Source: CAZWCE01 sp964632505
Lineage (GTDB): Bacteria > Planctomycetota > Planctomycetia > Pirellulales > Thermoguttaceae
Assembly: GCA_964632505.1 (NCBI GenBank)
Contig: CAZWCE010000002.1
Location: forward strand, 186,001-250,000
Reading direction: 5' to 3'
DNA length: 64,000 bases
The notes below the pieces were generated by a model. It was not told the origin of the DNA, ran no database searches, and saw nothing but the letters and a program-made list of their open reading frames with translations. A program made the position numbers and the translations under genes. Below, in pieces: positions 55,824 through 64,000 of this stretch (position 1 is its first letter; the number at the start of each line of letters is the position of its first letter).

Positions 55824-56647
55824 TGAAAGCCATTACTTTGACCACGGATTTCGGAATCGGTTCTCCCTATGTGGCCGCGATGAAGGGAGTCATCCTCTCC
55901 CTTTTTCCGGAATGTCGATTGATCGATTTGACGCACGACGTTTCTCCGCAATGCATTCTCCAAGGCGCGATCGTACTACACGACGTGTTCGATTCCTTCC
56001 CGGAGGGAACGATCCATGTGGCGGTCGTCGACCCCGGGGTGGGCACGGCTCGGAAAATCGTCGCCGCGAAGATGGAGGGACACTATTTCGTCGCCCCCGA
56101 TAACGGGTTGCTTTCTCTCATCTACCAGAAGGCGATACGTCCCGAGATCGTCCAGCTTACGCAAGACCGCTACTGGCGGCAACCGGTCTCTTCGACATTT
56201 CACGGACGCGACATCATGGCCCCGGTCGCGGCTCAACTGGCAAAGGGAATTCCGCTGCAATCCCTGGGCAAGACGATCGAACAACCGGTTCGGGTGAGGA
56301 TTCCGGAAGTGCAGATCCACCCGGATTTCATCACGATCACGTCGCTTTTTCATGATTCTTTCGGTAATGTCATCACGAACGTGCGGTCGGATTCGCTCGA
56401 TCCCACCTGGCGGAGTCGCATGGCTCCTTACCGTATGGTAAAATGGAAAAGAGAAAAAAGAGAGCCGATCCCATGCCGGATCGTTCGCACTTATGGCGAA
56501 GCGGATTCGGGCGAAGCGGTCGCGCTGATCGGCTCTTCCGGCCGGCTCGAACTCGCCGTCGTCGACGGAAACGCAGCTCAGAGATTCAACATCGCACCTG
56601 AGGAAACTTTCCACGTCCACTTCGTGGAAACGAACTCGTCGACATGA
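55823..56647 (+). CDS. SAM hydroxide adenosyltransferase family protein (DUF62)
   Basis: About 274 residues. Members of this family, related to SAM fluorinase and chlorinase, hydrolyse S-adenosylmethionine to adenosine and methionine. Signature stretches: LTTDFGIGSPYVAAMKG, HVAVVDPGVGTARKI, FVAPDNGLLS and STFHGRDIMAPVAAQL, which holds the Arg, Asp and His of the family motif. The ATG overlaps the previous TGA, and GGGGAG lies upstream. The physiological use of the reaction is unclear, and the link to the neighbouring peptidase-like genes is unexplained. Confidence 0.92.
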   Translation: MKAITLTTDFGIGSPYVAAMKGVILSLFPECRLIDLTHDVSPQCILQGAIVLHDVFDSFPEGTIHVAVVDPGVGTARKIVAAKMEGHYFVAPDNGLLSLIYQKAIRPEIVQLTQDRYWRQPVSSTFHGRDIMAPVAAQLAKGIPLQSLGKTIEQPVRVRIPEVQIHPDFITITSLFHDSFGNVITNVRSDSLDPTWRSRMAPYRMVKWKREKREPIPCRIVRTYGEADSGEAVALIGSSGRLELAVVDGNAAQRFNIAPEETFHVHFVETNSST

Positions 56648-58635
56648 ATTCGATTGCAAAACCACACAACAATCTTCAGATCCCAGCCTTCTTCCGGAAC
56701 CACTCCATGCCGACAATATCGACCAAACCTCTTGAAGCGCAATGGACTCCATTTGCCGGAATGCCATCCCCTCGATTCAGGATTTTCGGCCATCTTCGAT
56801 CTGCGATCGTCATTCCAGCACTCCTCGCATGCTTCTTCCCTTTTCTCTGCGAGAGCGTCCCGGCCAAGCCGAAAGAGAAATCGAAGGAGACCTCCATATC
56901 AGGAGCCTTGCCCGGCTACACTCATTTTGCCGAGTTCAAGAAAGAACTCCAGAAACTCTCCAAGTCTCCGTGGGTCGAGCTGGATTCCCTCGGCAAAACC
57001 CGCTCCGGAAAGGACATCTTCCTTCTGACACTCGGTTCCCGAAATGAAGAAGCGGTCGAGATTCCTTCTCTTTTCGTACTTGGAAGTATCGATCCGAGGC
57101 ACGTCGCCGGTAGCGAAGTGTTGGTGAAACTGGCGCAGCACCTTTCCCGGAAGGCTTCCAAGGACGAGGCGACACGGAAATGGTTGGAGACGTATCGCCT
57201 CTATATGATCCCGCGCCCCTCTCCGGATGCCTACGAGGCATTCTTCCAAGAACCTTATCAGGAAAGAGAACGGAACGGCCGTCCGCACGATGACGACCGG
57301 GATGGTCGAACGGACGAAGACGGTCCGGAAGACCTCAACCAGGACGGATGGATCACGCAAATGCGCGTGGAGACCCCCTACGGCCGTTATGTCGCCGCTC
57401 CGGAGGATCCACGATTGATGACCCCTTATGATTCAGTCTTCTCGCCGGAAGACGCAGAAATCGAAGATGGGAACGATGAATCTACAAAAGAAAAGGAGGT
57501 CACGCGCTACGATCTCTACACGGAAGGATGGGACAACGACGCCGACGAGAAGTTCAACGAAGACGGAAGGGGAGGAGTTGCGCTGAATCGCAATTTCACT
57601 TTCAACTACGAGTATTTCGGCCCGGCGGCCGGTCCGCATCAGGTCTCCGAACCGGAATCGCGCGCGTTGGCCGACTTCGCGTTCGATCACCCCGAAATCG
57701 CGATGGTGGTATCTTTCAGCCCCAACGACAATCTGGTGAATCGATGGAAAGCCAAACTCTCCGAGGAACAAGGAAGGATCAAGAACGAGCTTTTGGAAAT
57801 CGACCAACCCGCGATGGACTTTTTCAGCAATGCTTATCGGAAGGCATTCCAAATCTCCGAGGAGCCGCCCGCTGAATCTGAAACGACGGAAACGATTCCC
57901 GGCTCCGTAGGAACGTGGGCTTATTTCCATTACGGCCGGTTTTCGCTGATCGCGCCCTGCTGGCAATTGCCTTCGAAGGAAGAAGAAAAAGATGATCAGG
58001 AGGAAGTCCGGGAAGAGCGGAAGAACGAAAAGGATCGCCCGGAAAAAGAAAAAAAAGAACTCACCCCGGAGACCAAGGAACAGCTCGAAGCACTGGAATA
58101 CATGGATGAAAACAAGATCGACGGATTCGTTCCCTGGAAACGATACAAGCATCGCGATTTTCCCGAACGCCGAGTAGAGATCGGTGGATTCAAACCCTTT
58201 TACCGAATCACTCCCCCGAAAAAATCACTCGCTGAACGAACCGAGCAACTCTGCGATTACCTTCATTTCATCACCGACTCGCTTCCGGATTTGCGCTTCC
58301 AGGAAGTGAAAACGGAAAAGCTGGGGAGCGATTTCTGGCGGATCACCGTCGTTTTGGAAAATCGAGGATCGCTTCCAACGATGCCGAAGATGGGCGAAAT
58401 CAACGGGATCCCCCAACCGATTCAAATTGCTTTGGATCTGCCGGAGGGCACCGAATTCTTGACCCGTCCTCCCCGAATTCGCGTTCCGCGACTCGAGAGC
58501 CGATCGCTTTCGGAGGAATTCGCATGGCTGGTTCGTGTTCCCCGCCATACGGAGGCCACTGAGAAACTTCCCCTTGCTTTGGAAGCCTGGAGCCCTTCGG
58601 TCGGGCACATTCATTGGCCTGAAGAGCAACCATAA
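56644..58635 (+). CDS. M14 carboxypeptidase-like protein lacking the zinc site
   Basis: A 663-residue exported protein whose ATG overlaps the preceding stop (ATGA). A hydrophobic segment about residues 55-72 is probably a non-cleaved anchor or late signal. It aligns along its length with the next gene's product, but every zinc ligand differs: the H-x-x-E site (GGIHGNEIQASE in the paralogue) reads GSIDPRHVAGSE, and the later SFHN reads SFSP. The catalytic Glu region is also not kept, while the substrate-contact N-R-N (ALNRNF) is. An Asp-rich, Ca-loop-like insertion (DDDRDGRTDEDG) and a charged Glu/Lys region near residue 450 are present. It is most likely a non-catalytic partner or sensor, unless it uses another metal site. 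Confidence 0.85.
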   Translation: MNSIAKPHNNLQIPAFFRNHSMPTISTKPLEAQWTPFAGMPSPRFRIFGHLRSAIVIPALLACFFPFLCESVPAKPKEKSKETSISGALPGYTHFAEFKKELQKLSKSPWVELDSLGKTRSGKDIFLLTLGSRNEEAVEIPSLFVLGSIDPRHVAGSEVLVKLAQHLSRKASKDEATRKWLETYRLYMIPRPSPDAYEAFFQEPYQERERNGRPHDDDRDGRTDEDGPEDLNQDGWITQMRVETPYGRYVAAPEDPRLMTPYDSVFSPEDAEIEDGNDESTKEKEVTRYDLYTEGWDNDADEKFNEDGRGGVALNRNFTFNYEYFGPAAGPHQVSEPESRALADFAFDHPEIAMVVSFSPNDNLVNRWKAKLSEEQGRIKNELLEIDQPAMDFFSNAYRKAFQISEEPPAESETTETIPGSVGTWAYFHYGRFSLIAPCWQLPSKEEEKDDQEEVREERKNEKDRPEKEKKELTPETKEQLEALEYMDENKIDGFVPWKRYKHRDFPERRVEIGGFKPFYRITPPKKSLAERTEQLCDYLHFITDSLPDLRFQEVKTEKLGSDFWRITVVLENRGSLPTMPKMGEINGIPQPIQIALDLPEGTEFLTRPPRIRVPRLESRSLSEEFAWLVRVPRHTEATEKLPLALEAWSPSVGHIHWPEEQP

Positions 58636-60593
58636 TGTTTCATCCTTCTCCGGCTCCATTCACCAATTTCCTCGCTTTTAATGGATATCAACCTATCATG
58701 CGCTTTTCCATGACGAAGCCTCTTTTCGCATTTTCAAATGATCTTGATGTTCCTTCACAGGATTTGATCTCCTTGCCGAGCCGATTATTCTCCGTTTCGA
58801 CCCTCGGCATCGGACTCATGATCGTCGGTTTTTTGCTTTTCCCCGCATTCGGCGAATCTTCCGTGTTCGCGCAGGAGGATGCATCAAGCCGGTCGCTAAT
58901 CTATCAGCCGATGGGGGCTCCGGCCGATCCGTCCGTATCCGTGCATTGGAATCGATACCACGACTACGCACGGATGACGGAGATCATGAAACGTCTCGCG
59001 AAGACTTACCCTCACCTGGCCGAACTACAATCCCTCGGCAAGAGTGTCCAGGGACGCGAGATGTGGTTGATGACCATGAGCAATTTCCGCAAGGGAGACC
59101 CCAATCTCAAGCCGGCCTTCTGGATCGACGGCGGCATCCACGGGAACGAGATCCAAGCGTCGGAGGTTTCCTTATACACGATCTGGTTTGTCTTGGAGAT
59201 GTATGACCGGAACGAAAGGATCCGAGACTTGCTCGATCGCCGAACGTTCTATGTCGTGCCGATGATGAATCCCGATTCTCGGGAAGCCCACCTATACGAG
59301 GCCAATTCCACTCATTCGCCCCGTACCGGGCAAAAGCCGATCGACGATGATAACGACGGACTCGTCGACGAAGACCCCCACGACGACCTGGATGGCGACG
59401 GCCACATCACTCAGATGCGCATTGCCGATCCAGAGGGTCGCTGGAAAGCCCACGAAGAGTTCCCGAAGATGATGATTCGAGTCGAAGACGGCGAAAGCGG
59501 AGAATACACCCTCCTCGGACGAGAGGGGTTCGATAACGACGGAGACGGCCTCTTGAATGAAGATGGCCCCGGTTCCTACGACCCCAATCGCGATTGGCCT
59601 TATCTGTGGCAACCCGACTATGTGCAGCGCGGAGCCTATCGCTATCCGCTGTCGATTCCGGAGAACCGCATGGTCGCGGAATTCATCATGGCGCACCCAA
59701 ACATCGCCGGAGCCCAATCGTTTCACAACACCGGGGGCATGATTCTACATGGCCCTTTCACGAAGGACGGTCCCTACCATCGCGAGGATATGGCCGTCTA
59801 TCGCGAAATCGCCGAAGTCGGCCAGAAGATTCTGCCCGGCTACAGCGACGTCACTTGTGCCGACGGGCTCTATGAGGTGTACGGGGGAGAGATCGACTGG
59901 TTCCACAGCATGCTGGGGATTTTTTCCTATACCAATGAACTTTTTACCTCCTTCAATTTCTTTCGCGAATCTCCGGAGGAAGGTTCAGGTTTCTTCGGAA
60001 GAGAGGAGCCACGACACCGATTCGACCGTTACCTTCTCTTCGAACAGGGATTGGTGCCCTGGCACGAAGTTGAACTGCCCGATGGAAAGGTCGTCGAAGT
60101 CGGAGGGATGAAGAAATCCTGGGTCCGTCAACCTCCGTCGTTTCTTTTGGAGGAGGAATGCCATCGGAACATGGCATTCGTGCTTTTCCATGCGAGCGAA
60201 ATGCCCCGCGTGACGATCGAGTCGGCGAAGCTGCAAACGCTCAGCGGAGGAGTTCGGGAAATCACCGTCGCGGTAAAAAATCACGGCATCACCCCCACCC
60301 ATTCCGCCGGTGACCTGGAGCATCAGATCACCCCCGCCGATCGCGTGACGATTTCCGGGAAAGACCTCCATGTCCTCACCGGCCTCACGTCCCGAAATTC
60401 TTTCGAGCAATTGGAAATAACCGACTCCGCCCCAGAGGCCCAGAAACGGAAGCCGGAGACGTTGCTTCTGGAAAACCTTCCCGGCCGCTCGACCGCCTTT
60501 TGTCGCTGGTACGTGCAGGGCAATCCCCCGTTTCATATTGAAGTGATCAGCATCAAAGGGGGCACCGATCGAACCACTCTCGAAAAGGAGTGA
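58635..60593 (+). CDS. M14 family zinc carboxypeptidase with Ca-loop insertions
   Basis: A 652-residue exported protein. Its ATG overlaps the stop of the previous gene (TAATG). The signal or anchor segment lies at about 55-75 (LGIGLMIVGFLLFPAFG). The zinc site is intact: H-G-N-E in GGIHGNEIQASE and the third histidine in QSFHNTGGM. The general base is probably the Glu in SYTNELFTSF. Two Asp-rich insertions (DDDNDGLVDEDPHDDLDGDG and FDNDGDGLLNEDG) look like calcium loops. A C-terminal beta domain of about 100 residues follows. It probably trims peptides or wall-derived fragments outside the cytoplasm. Last of four coupled genes. Confidence 0.92.
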   Translation: MFHPSPAPFTNFLAFNGYQPIMRFSMTKPLFAFSNDLDVPSQDLISLPSRLFSVSTLGIGLMIVGFLLFPAFGESSVFAQEDASSRSLIYQPMGAPADPSVSVHWNRYHDYARMTEIMKRLAKTYPHLAELQSLGKSVQGREMWLMTMSNFRKGDPNLKPAFWIDGGIHGNEIQASEVSLYTIWFVLEMYDRNERIRDLLDRRTFYVVPMMNPDSREAHLYEANSTHSPRTGQKPIDDDNDGLVDEDPHDDLDGDGHITQMRIADPEGRWKAHEEFPKMMIRVEDGESGEYTLLGREGFDNDGDGLLNEDGPGSYDPNRDWPYLWQPDYVQRGAYRYPLSIPENRMVAEFIMAHPNIAGAQSFHNTGGMILHGPFTKDGPYHREDMAVYREIAEVGQKILPGYSDVTCADGLYEVYGGEIDWFHSMLGIFSYTNELFTSFNFFRESPEEGSGFFGREEPRHRFDRYLLFEQGLVPWHEVELPDGKVVEVGGMKKSWVRQPPSFLLEEECHRNMAFVLFHASEMPRVTIESAKLQTLSGGVREITVAVKNHGITPTHSAGDLEHQITPADRVTISGKDLHVLTGLTSRNSFEQLEITDSAPEAQKRKPETLLLENLPGRSTAFCRWYVQGNPPFHIEVISIKGGTDRTTLEKE

Positions 60594-60696
60594 GATTCTC
60601 CCCACCTTCCCCCTTGCCGGGATCGCTCCACCCCAGTAGATTCCATATCGGATGATCTTCAAAAAACACTGTTTTCCGGTGAGGAGCCTTTTGAGC

Positions 60697-61857
60697 ATGA
60701 GTCGGCATCGCATCGAACGGATCGAGCTTTTCCCTGTTTTTTATCCGACCCAGGGTTATTTCAAGTTTTTCCACAGCCCCCGAGGTTTTTTCGGCCGAGC
60801 GGCGGTCGTGGTCAAAATGACGGCCGATGAAGGCACCGTCGGGTGGGGGCAAAGCGTTCCGATCACCACTTGGAGCTATGAAACGCTCGACACCTCGACG
60901 ATCGTCATGCGCGACTTCTGGAAACCGGTATTGCTGGATCGCGACCCGACCGATCTGGAAGGGGCAAACGAGGCGATGGACCGGGCTCTGGCACCCGCTT
61001 TCAGCATGGGCATGCCGATCGCCAGGGCGGGGCTCGACATGGCTCTGCATGATTTGGCCGGAAAATTGCAAAACAAGTCGGTCTTTGAATTGTGGGAGAT
61101 GCCGCGATCGCGAAAGACGATTCAACTCAGTTGGACCGTCAATATTCAGTCCCTCGATGAAGTGGGCCGGCGCGTCGAAGAAGGCAAAGAGAAAGGGTAT
61201 CGGAATTTCAACATTAAGGTATCCCCCGATGTCGATCAGGATGTCGCTTTGGCGAAAAGCGTCCGCGAATTAGCGCCGGACACCTTCCTCTGGGCGGATG
61301 CCAACGGCGGATACCCAGATGCGGAAACGGCCATGCAGGCGGCGAAACGACTGGCCGATGTCGGAACGGATGTGCTCGAGGCCCCCCTGCGACCGAATCG
61401 TCTGACCGGCTACCAGGAATTGAAGCGGCAGGGAGCCCTCCCGATTTTCATGGACGAAGGAGTGGTTTCGCCCGTGGAAGTCGAGGAGTTCGGCAAACTC
61501 GGCATGATCGACGGCATCGCCATGAAGCCGGCCCGTTGCGGTGGGCTCACCAGCGCCGGGGCGCAACTGGAAACCATCCGAAAACGAGAGATGCGTTGGC
61601 TGGGAAGCGGCCTTACCGATCCCGATATTTCACTGGTCGCGAGCTTGGCCCTCTACAGTGCTTATGATCTTGAGACCCCGGCGGCGTTGAACGGCCCGCA
61701 ATTTTTGGCCGACGATATTCTCGCCGTCCCGCTCGAACTGCAAGGGGACCAGATGACCGTCCCGAACGGCAAGGGACTGGGAATCGAGATCGACGAGCAG
61801 AAACTTCAAGAGATGGTCGAGGCCTCGAAGAACGTCGGGGGAGTGGAGCGCCCTTGA
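60697..61857 (+). CDS. Enolase-superfamily enzyme (mandelate racemase / muconate lactonizing type)
   Basis: About 386 residues. The ATG at 60697 follows GAGGAG; an in-frame ATG at 60652 was not used. The metal ligands are in LWADANGGY, VLEAPL and IFMDEG, and a second lysine lies in IAMKPARCGG. At the K-x-K position the sequence is N172-I-K174, so the first lysine is replaced and only the catalytic second one remains. The family spans racemases, epimerases, dehydratases and lactonizing enzymes, and the reaction cannot be predicted. The gene ends 58 bases before bioF, so it may be co-transcribed, though no biotin role is known. Confidence 0.88.
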   Translation: MSRHRIERIELFPVFYPTQGYFKFFHSPRGFFGRAAVVVKMTADEGTVGWGQSVPITTWSYETLDTSTIVMRDFWKPVLLDRDPTDLEGANEAMDRALAPAFSMGMPIARAGLDMALHDLAGKLQNKSVFELWEMPRSRKTIQLSWTVNIQSLDEVGRRVEEGKEKGYRNFNIKVSPDVDQDVALAKSVRELAPDTFLWADANGGYPDAETAMQAAKRLADVGTDVLEAPLRPNRLTGYQELKRQGALPIFMDEGVVSPVEVEEFGKLGMIDGIAMKPARCGGLTSAGAQLETIRKREMRWLGSGLTDPDISLVASLALYSAYDLETPAALNGPQFLADDILAVPLELQGDQMTVPNGKGLGIEIDEQKLQEMVEASKNVGGVERP

Positions 61858-61915
61858 CGATTCCATCGACGAACGAAACGCGGAAGCGAGAGAAAAGAAA
61901 GGGGACTGCCGGCCG

Positions 61916-63094
61916 ATGAGGGATTCGTTCCAGGAGTGGATCCGCGGAGATCTCGACCGCTTGCGGACGCTGGACCGCTTCCGCCGTCTCGACGCCGACC
62001 GACACCGCTCGGATCGTGCAGACACTCACTCCGAAGGTTTGACCGATTTCTCCTCGAACGACTATCTCGGTTTCGCCGGGCACCCTCGCTTGAAACGCGC
62101 CATGCAGCAAGCCACCGATCGCTGGGGATGCGGCGCCGGAGCCTCTCCGCTGGTGACGGGATATACTGATGGCCATCAGAAGTTGGAAGAGACGATCGCT
62201 CAATGGATGGACCGGGAAGCGGCCCTTTTGTTCGGTAGCGGGTACCTTGCCAACCTCGGCGTGCTCGGCACGCTGGCCGACAAGAATACCCTCGTCTTTG
62301 CCGATCGAAAAGTGCACGCGAGTCTGCTCGACGGCATTCGACTAAGTGGTGCGAAACTCTTCCGATATCAGAGCGGCGACGCCGGCTCCCTCGAAAGGAT
62401 GCTGCGACGGCAGGCGGAAAACAAGGCACGAAAGATCGTTCTCACCGAATCGGTCTTCAGTATGGATGGCCACCTCGCTCCGCTGGAAGAGATCGCCGCA
62501 CTGGCCCGAGAGCATGCCGACCTGTGGATCGTCGACGAAGCCCATGCGATCGGCATTTTCGGCCGGCACGGCAGTGGTTGTTGTTCGGCGCTTTCCGCCG
62601 ACCTCGGGCCCGACCTCCTGATCGGAACCGGAGGAAAAGCGCTGGGCTGCTATGGAGCATTCGTGGCTTGCGACGGAATAATGCGAAATTACTTGATCAA
62701 TCACTGCCGATCGCTCATCTACTCGACGGCCTTGCCGGCACCGATCGCCGCCACCCTGACCGAAGCGATCCGCATGCTGGGCGAGCAGAACCCCGAGAAT
62801 GCATTGGGCCTAGAATTGCAGCGGACCAGCCTCTCTTTTCGAAAAAAACTACGCCGGGTCGGGTTCGACCTACCACTCGCGCCGACGCCCATTGTTCCGA
62901 TCCTCGTCGGAGGAGATCGCCCGACGCTCGCACTGGCCGAGACGCTTCGGAAAGAAGGTTTCCTGACCGTGGCGATTCGTCCCCCGACGGTTCCGGAAGG
63001 GACTTCCCGCCTGCGTCTCAGCCTCTCGCATCGACACACCGAAGAGCAACGGAACCGGTTGGTCGAGACGCTCGCTCGACACTGGAGGAGATGA
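61916..63094 (+). CDS. bioF: 8-amino-7-oxononanoate synthase
   Basis: A PLP enzyme joining pimeloyl-ACP (or CoA) and alanine at the start of biotin ring assembly. 392 residues, normal length. Motifs: FSSNDYLGFAGHPRL, GCGAGASPLVTGYTDGH, SMDGHLAP, WIVDEAHAIGIFGRHG (PLP-contact Asp and His) and the PLP lysine in IGTGGKALGCYGAF, where the more usual T-L/F-G/S-K is T-G-G-K. Its stop overlaps the ATG of the bioH-like gene. The relatives KBL and serine palmitoyltransferase are less likely, given the biotin neighbours. Confidence 0.94.
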   Translation: MRDSFQEWIRGDLDRLRTLDRFRRLDADRHRSDRADTHSEGLTDFSSNDYLGFAGHPRLKRAMQQATDRWGCGAGASPLVTGYTDGHQKLEETIAQWMDREAALLFGSGYLANLGVLGTLADKNTLVFADRKVHASLLDGIRLSGAKLFRYQSGDAGSLERMLRRQAENKARKIVLTESVFSMDGHLAPLEEIAALAREHADLWIVDEAHAIGIFGRHGSGCCSALSADLGPDLLIGTGGKALGCYGAFVACDGIMRNYLINHCRSLIYSTALPAPIAATLTEAIRMLGEQNPENALGLELQRTSLSFRKKLRRVGFDLPLAPTPIVPILVGGDRPTLALAETLRKEGFLTVAIRPPTVPEGTSRLRLSLSHRHTEEQRNRLVETLARHWRR

Positions 63095-63792
63095 TGCCGC
63101 ATTCATTTTTCTTGATTCCCGGCTGGGGAATGACCCCGACGATGTTCGATCCCCTGCTGAAACACCTGCCGTGCAACATGCCGGCTTTTTTCAATTGGAG
63201 CCGAATGACGGCCGCGGGTACGACGGAACATCGAAACGAGCTTCTCCAAATGGAAAACAGCATTTTCATCGGTTGGTCTCTCGGGGGAATGCTCGCCATG
63301 GAAGCCATCTTGCAAGGGAAGTTCCGTCCGAAGGGGCTGATTCTCTTGAACTCCTCGGGCACGTTTCTTGCTCGCGGGAAGGTCCCCGGCGCCAGTCCGC
63401 GGCTTCTCCGCGCCATGATGCTCAAGTTGAAGAAAACTCCGGAAGAGGTCCTTGGCGACTTCGCCGACCTGTGCTGTAGCGACACGCCGTCGGAAGAGTT
63501 TCGTCGTGTTTTGATCCAGCAGGCCGCTACGTTTTCCACCGAAAGCCTGGTCCAGGGGCTGGCGTACCTCCGGGAATTCGACCTGCTCGATCAACTCCCC
63601 GAACTCGATGTTCCCACACTTGTCCTTCACGGTCGGAGCGACGCCGTCATCCCGTTGGAGTCCGGCGCGTGGCTGGCCGAACGCCTCCAAGGGGCCACCT
63701 TCCATGCCGTTTCCGGCGACCATGCCTTGCCGTGGACGTCGCCCCAAAAGATCGCCGAACGAATCCTTCCGTTTCTCGATTCCTTGACATGA
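63091..63792 (+). CDS. bioH: BioH-like pimeloyl-ACP methyl ester carboxylesterase
   Basis: A 233-residue alpha/beta hydrolase that removes the methyl group from pimeloyl-ACP methyl ester, freeing pimeloyl-ACP for BioF. It opens with FFLIPGWGM, the nucleophile elbow is G-W-S-L-G-G (as in BioH), the acid is in LHGRSDAVIP and the histidine in SGDHALPW. GGAGGAG directly precedes two in-frame ATGs (63091 and 63094); either may be used. It overlaps bioF and bioC by 4 bases each (ATGA), which argues for the biotin role over a general esterase. Confidence 0.9.
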   Translation: MMPHSFFLIPGWGMTPTMFDPLLKHLPCNMPAFFNWSRMTAAGTTEHRNELLQMENSIFIGWSLGGMLAMEAILQGKFRPKGLILLNSSGTFLARGKVPGASPRLLRAMMLKLKKTPEEVLGDFADLCCSDTPSEEFRRVLIQQAATFSTESLVQGLAYLREFDLLDQLPELDVPTLVLHGRSDAVIPLESGAWLAERLQGATFHAVSGDHALPWTSPQKIAERILPFLDSLT

Positions 63793-64000
63793 ATGCTCCC
63801 CCTTCCTCTTCCCACTCCTCTGCCGGTCATGATTCCCCTCCTTCCCGGGGATACGATCGCTGGGCGCACCTGCAACGTCGATCGGCCGAACGACTCTGCG
63901 AAATGCTCCCGAGAAAGATTTCCCCCCAACGAATCGTCGATCTGGGCTGCGGCACCGGACATCTTCTCGATCGACTCCAGCGCAGATTTCCTGAAGCACG
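63789..64000 (+). CDS. bioC: Malonyl-ACP O-methyltransferase, 5' part (cut by the right edge)
   Basis: About 70 residues are visible. The ATG overlaps the bioH-like stop (ATGA). After a Ser/Pro-rich start, the sequence reads YDRWAHLQRRSAERL, then the SAM-binding motif I VDLGCGTGHLL. In this operon position and with the Y-D-x-x-A-x-x-Q start, BioC is the natural reading: it methylates malonyl-ACP so that fatty-acid enzymes can extend it to the pimeloyl stage. The C-terminal three quarters lie outside the window. Confidence 0.87.
   Translation, partial: MNAPPSSSHSSAGHDSPPSRGYDRWAHLQRRSAERLCEMLPRKISPQRIVDLGCGTGHLLDRLQRRFPEA

Noticed and set aside
1..64000. CRISPR array, prophage or insertion sequence
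   Set aside because: No regularly spaced short repeats, integrase, transposase or phage structural genes were seen. The only dispersed repeat is the 105-bp family, which has no transposase of its own here.

Overview
The window looks like a chromosomal segment of a planctomycete (phylum Planctomycetota), moderately GC-rich by eye. The evidence is a set of families typical of that group: a formylglycine sulfatase, three exported Gfo/Idh/MocA oxidoreductases with twin-arginine-like leaders, an exported sugar-isomerase-like TIM barrel, a PQQ-type propeller protein, a HEAT-repeat protein ending in a CxxCH haem motif (PVC cytochrome type), a ceramidase-like protein, a cupredoxin-like Tat protein and very large secreted or membrane-anchored proteins of unknown function. 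No genus can be named from the sequence alone. There is no phage, integrase, insertion sequence, transposase or CRISPR array.

Layout. 1-3413: a possible 3' end of a gene running in from the left, a 105-bp dispersed repeat, and a secreted propeller protein with a methyltransferase-like N-terminus. 3715-10077: sulfatase, then a leftward three-gene unit (Gfo/Idh oxidoreductase, TIM-barrel isomerase-like protein, DJ-1/PfpI protein), and a divergent secreted FG-GAP-like protein. 10116-11213: two small housekeeping proteins (HIT and YjbQ families). 11546-23757: two overlapping giant genes of 1248 and 2822 codons, built from three homologous units. 24130-27163: another exported Gfo/Idh protein and a Tat-exported propeller. 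27193-29915: a leftward pair encoding PilM-PilN-like and PilO-PilP-like fusion proteins. 30365-34617: housekeeping genes (panB, rsfS, argS) and a bacterioferritin with its own promoter and terminator. 34785-50516: mostly exported proteins for polysaccharide, glycan or lipid turnover (Gfo/Idh, cupredoxin-like, ceramidase-like, cytochrome, MFS transporter, beta-helix protein, clan-A glycosidase, DUF5060 glycosidase). 50741-54992: tRNA-Cys and pheS-pheT. 55050-60593: four translationally coupled genes (alpha/beta hydrolase, SAM hydrolase family, a zinc-less M14 peptidase homologue, an intact M14 peptidase). 60697-64000: an enolase-superfamily enzyme and the biotin genes bioF, bioH-like and bioC, the last cut by the right edge.

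How the genes work together. The exported sulfatase, glycosidases, beta-helix protein and Gfo/Idh oxidoreductases fit a lifestyle of degrading sulfated or complex polysaccharides, but they are scattered rather than in one locus. The biotin genes form a tight operon for pimeloyl-ACP supply: BioC methylates malonyl-ACP, BioH removes the methyl group, BioF starts the biotin rings. The pilus-like pair has no visible secretin, ATPase or pilin beside it.

Most notable: (i) a structured repeat of about 105 bp in four intergenic copies, with paired arms and some compensating changes; (ii) the triplicated giant envelope protein units, two of them fused head to tail; (iii) an M14 peptidase homologue that has lost all three zinc ligands next to an intact paralogue; (iv) the double fusion of pilus inner-membrane proteins. 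Positions of starts, promoters, repeats and hairpins were read by hand and may be off by one base.
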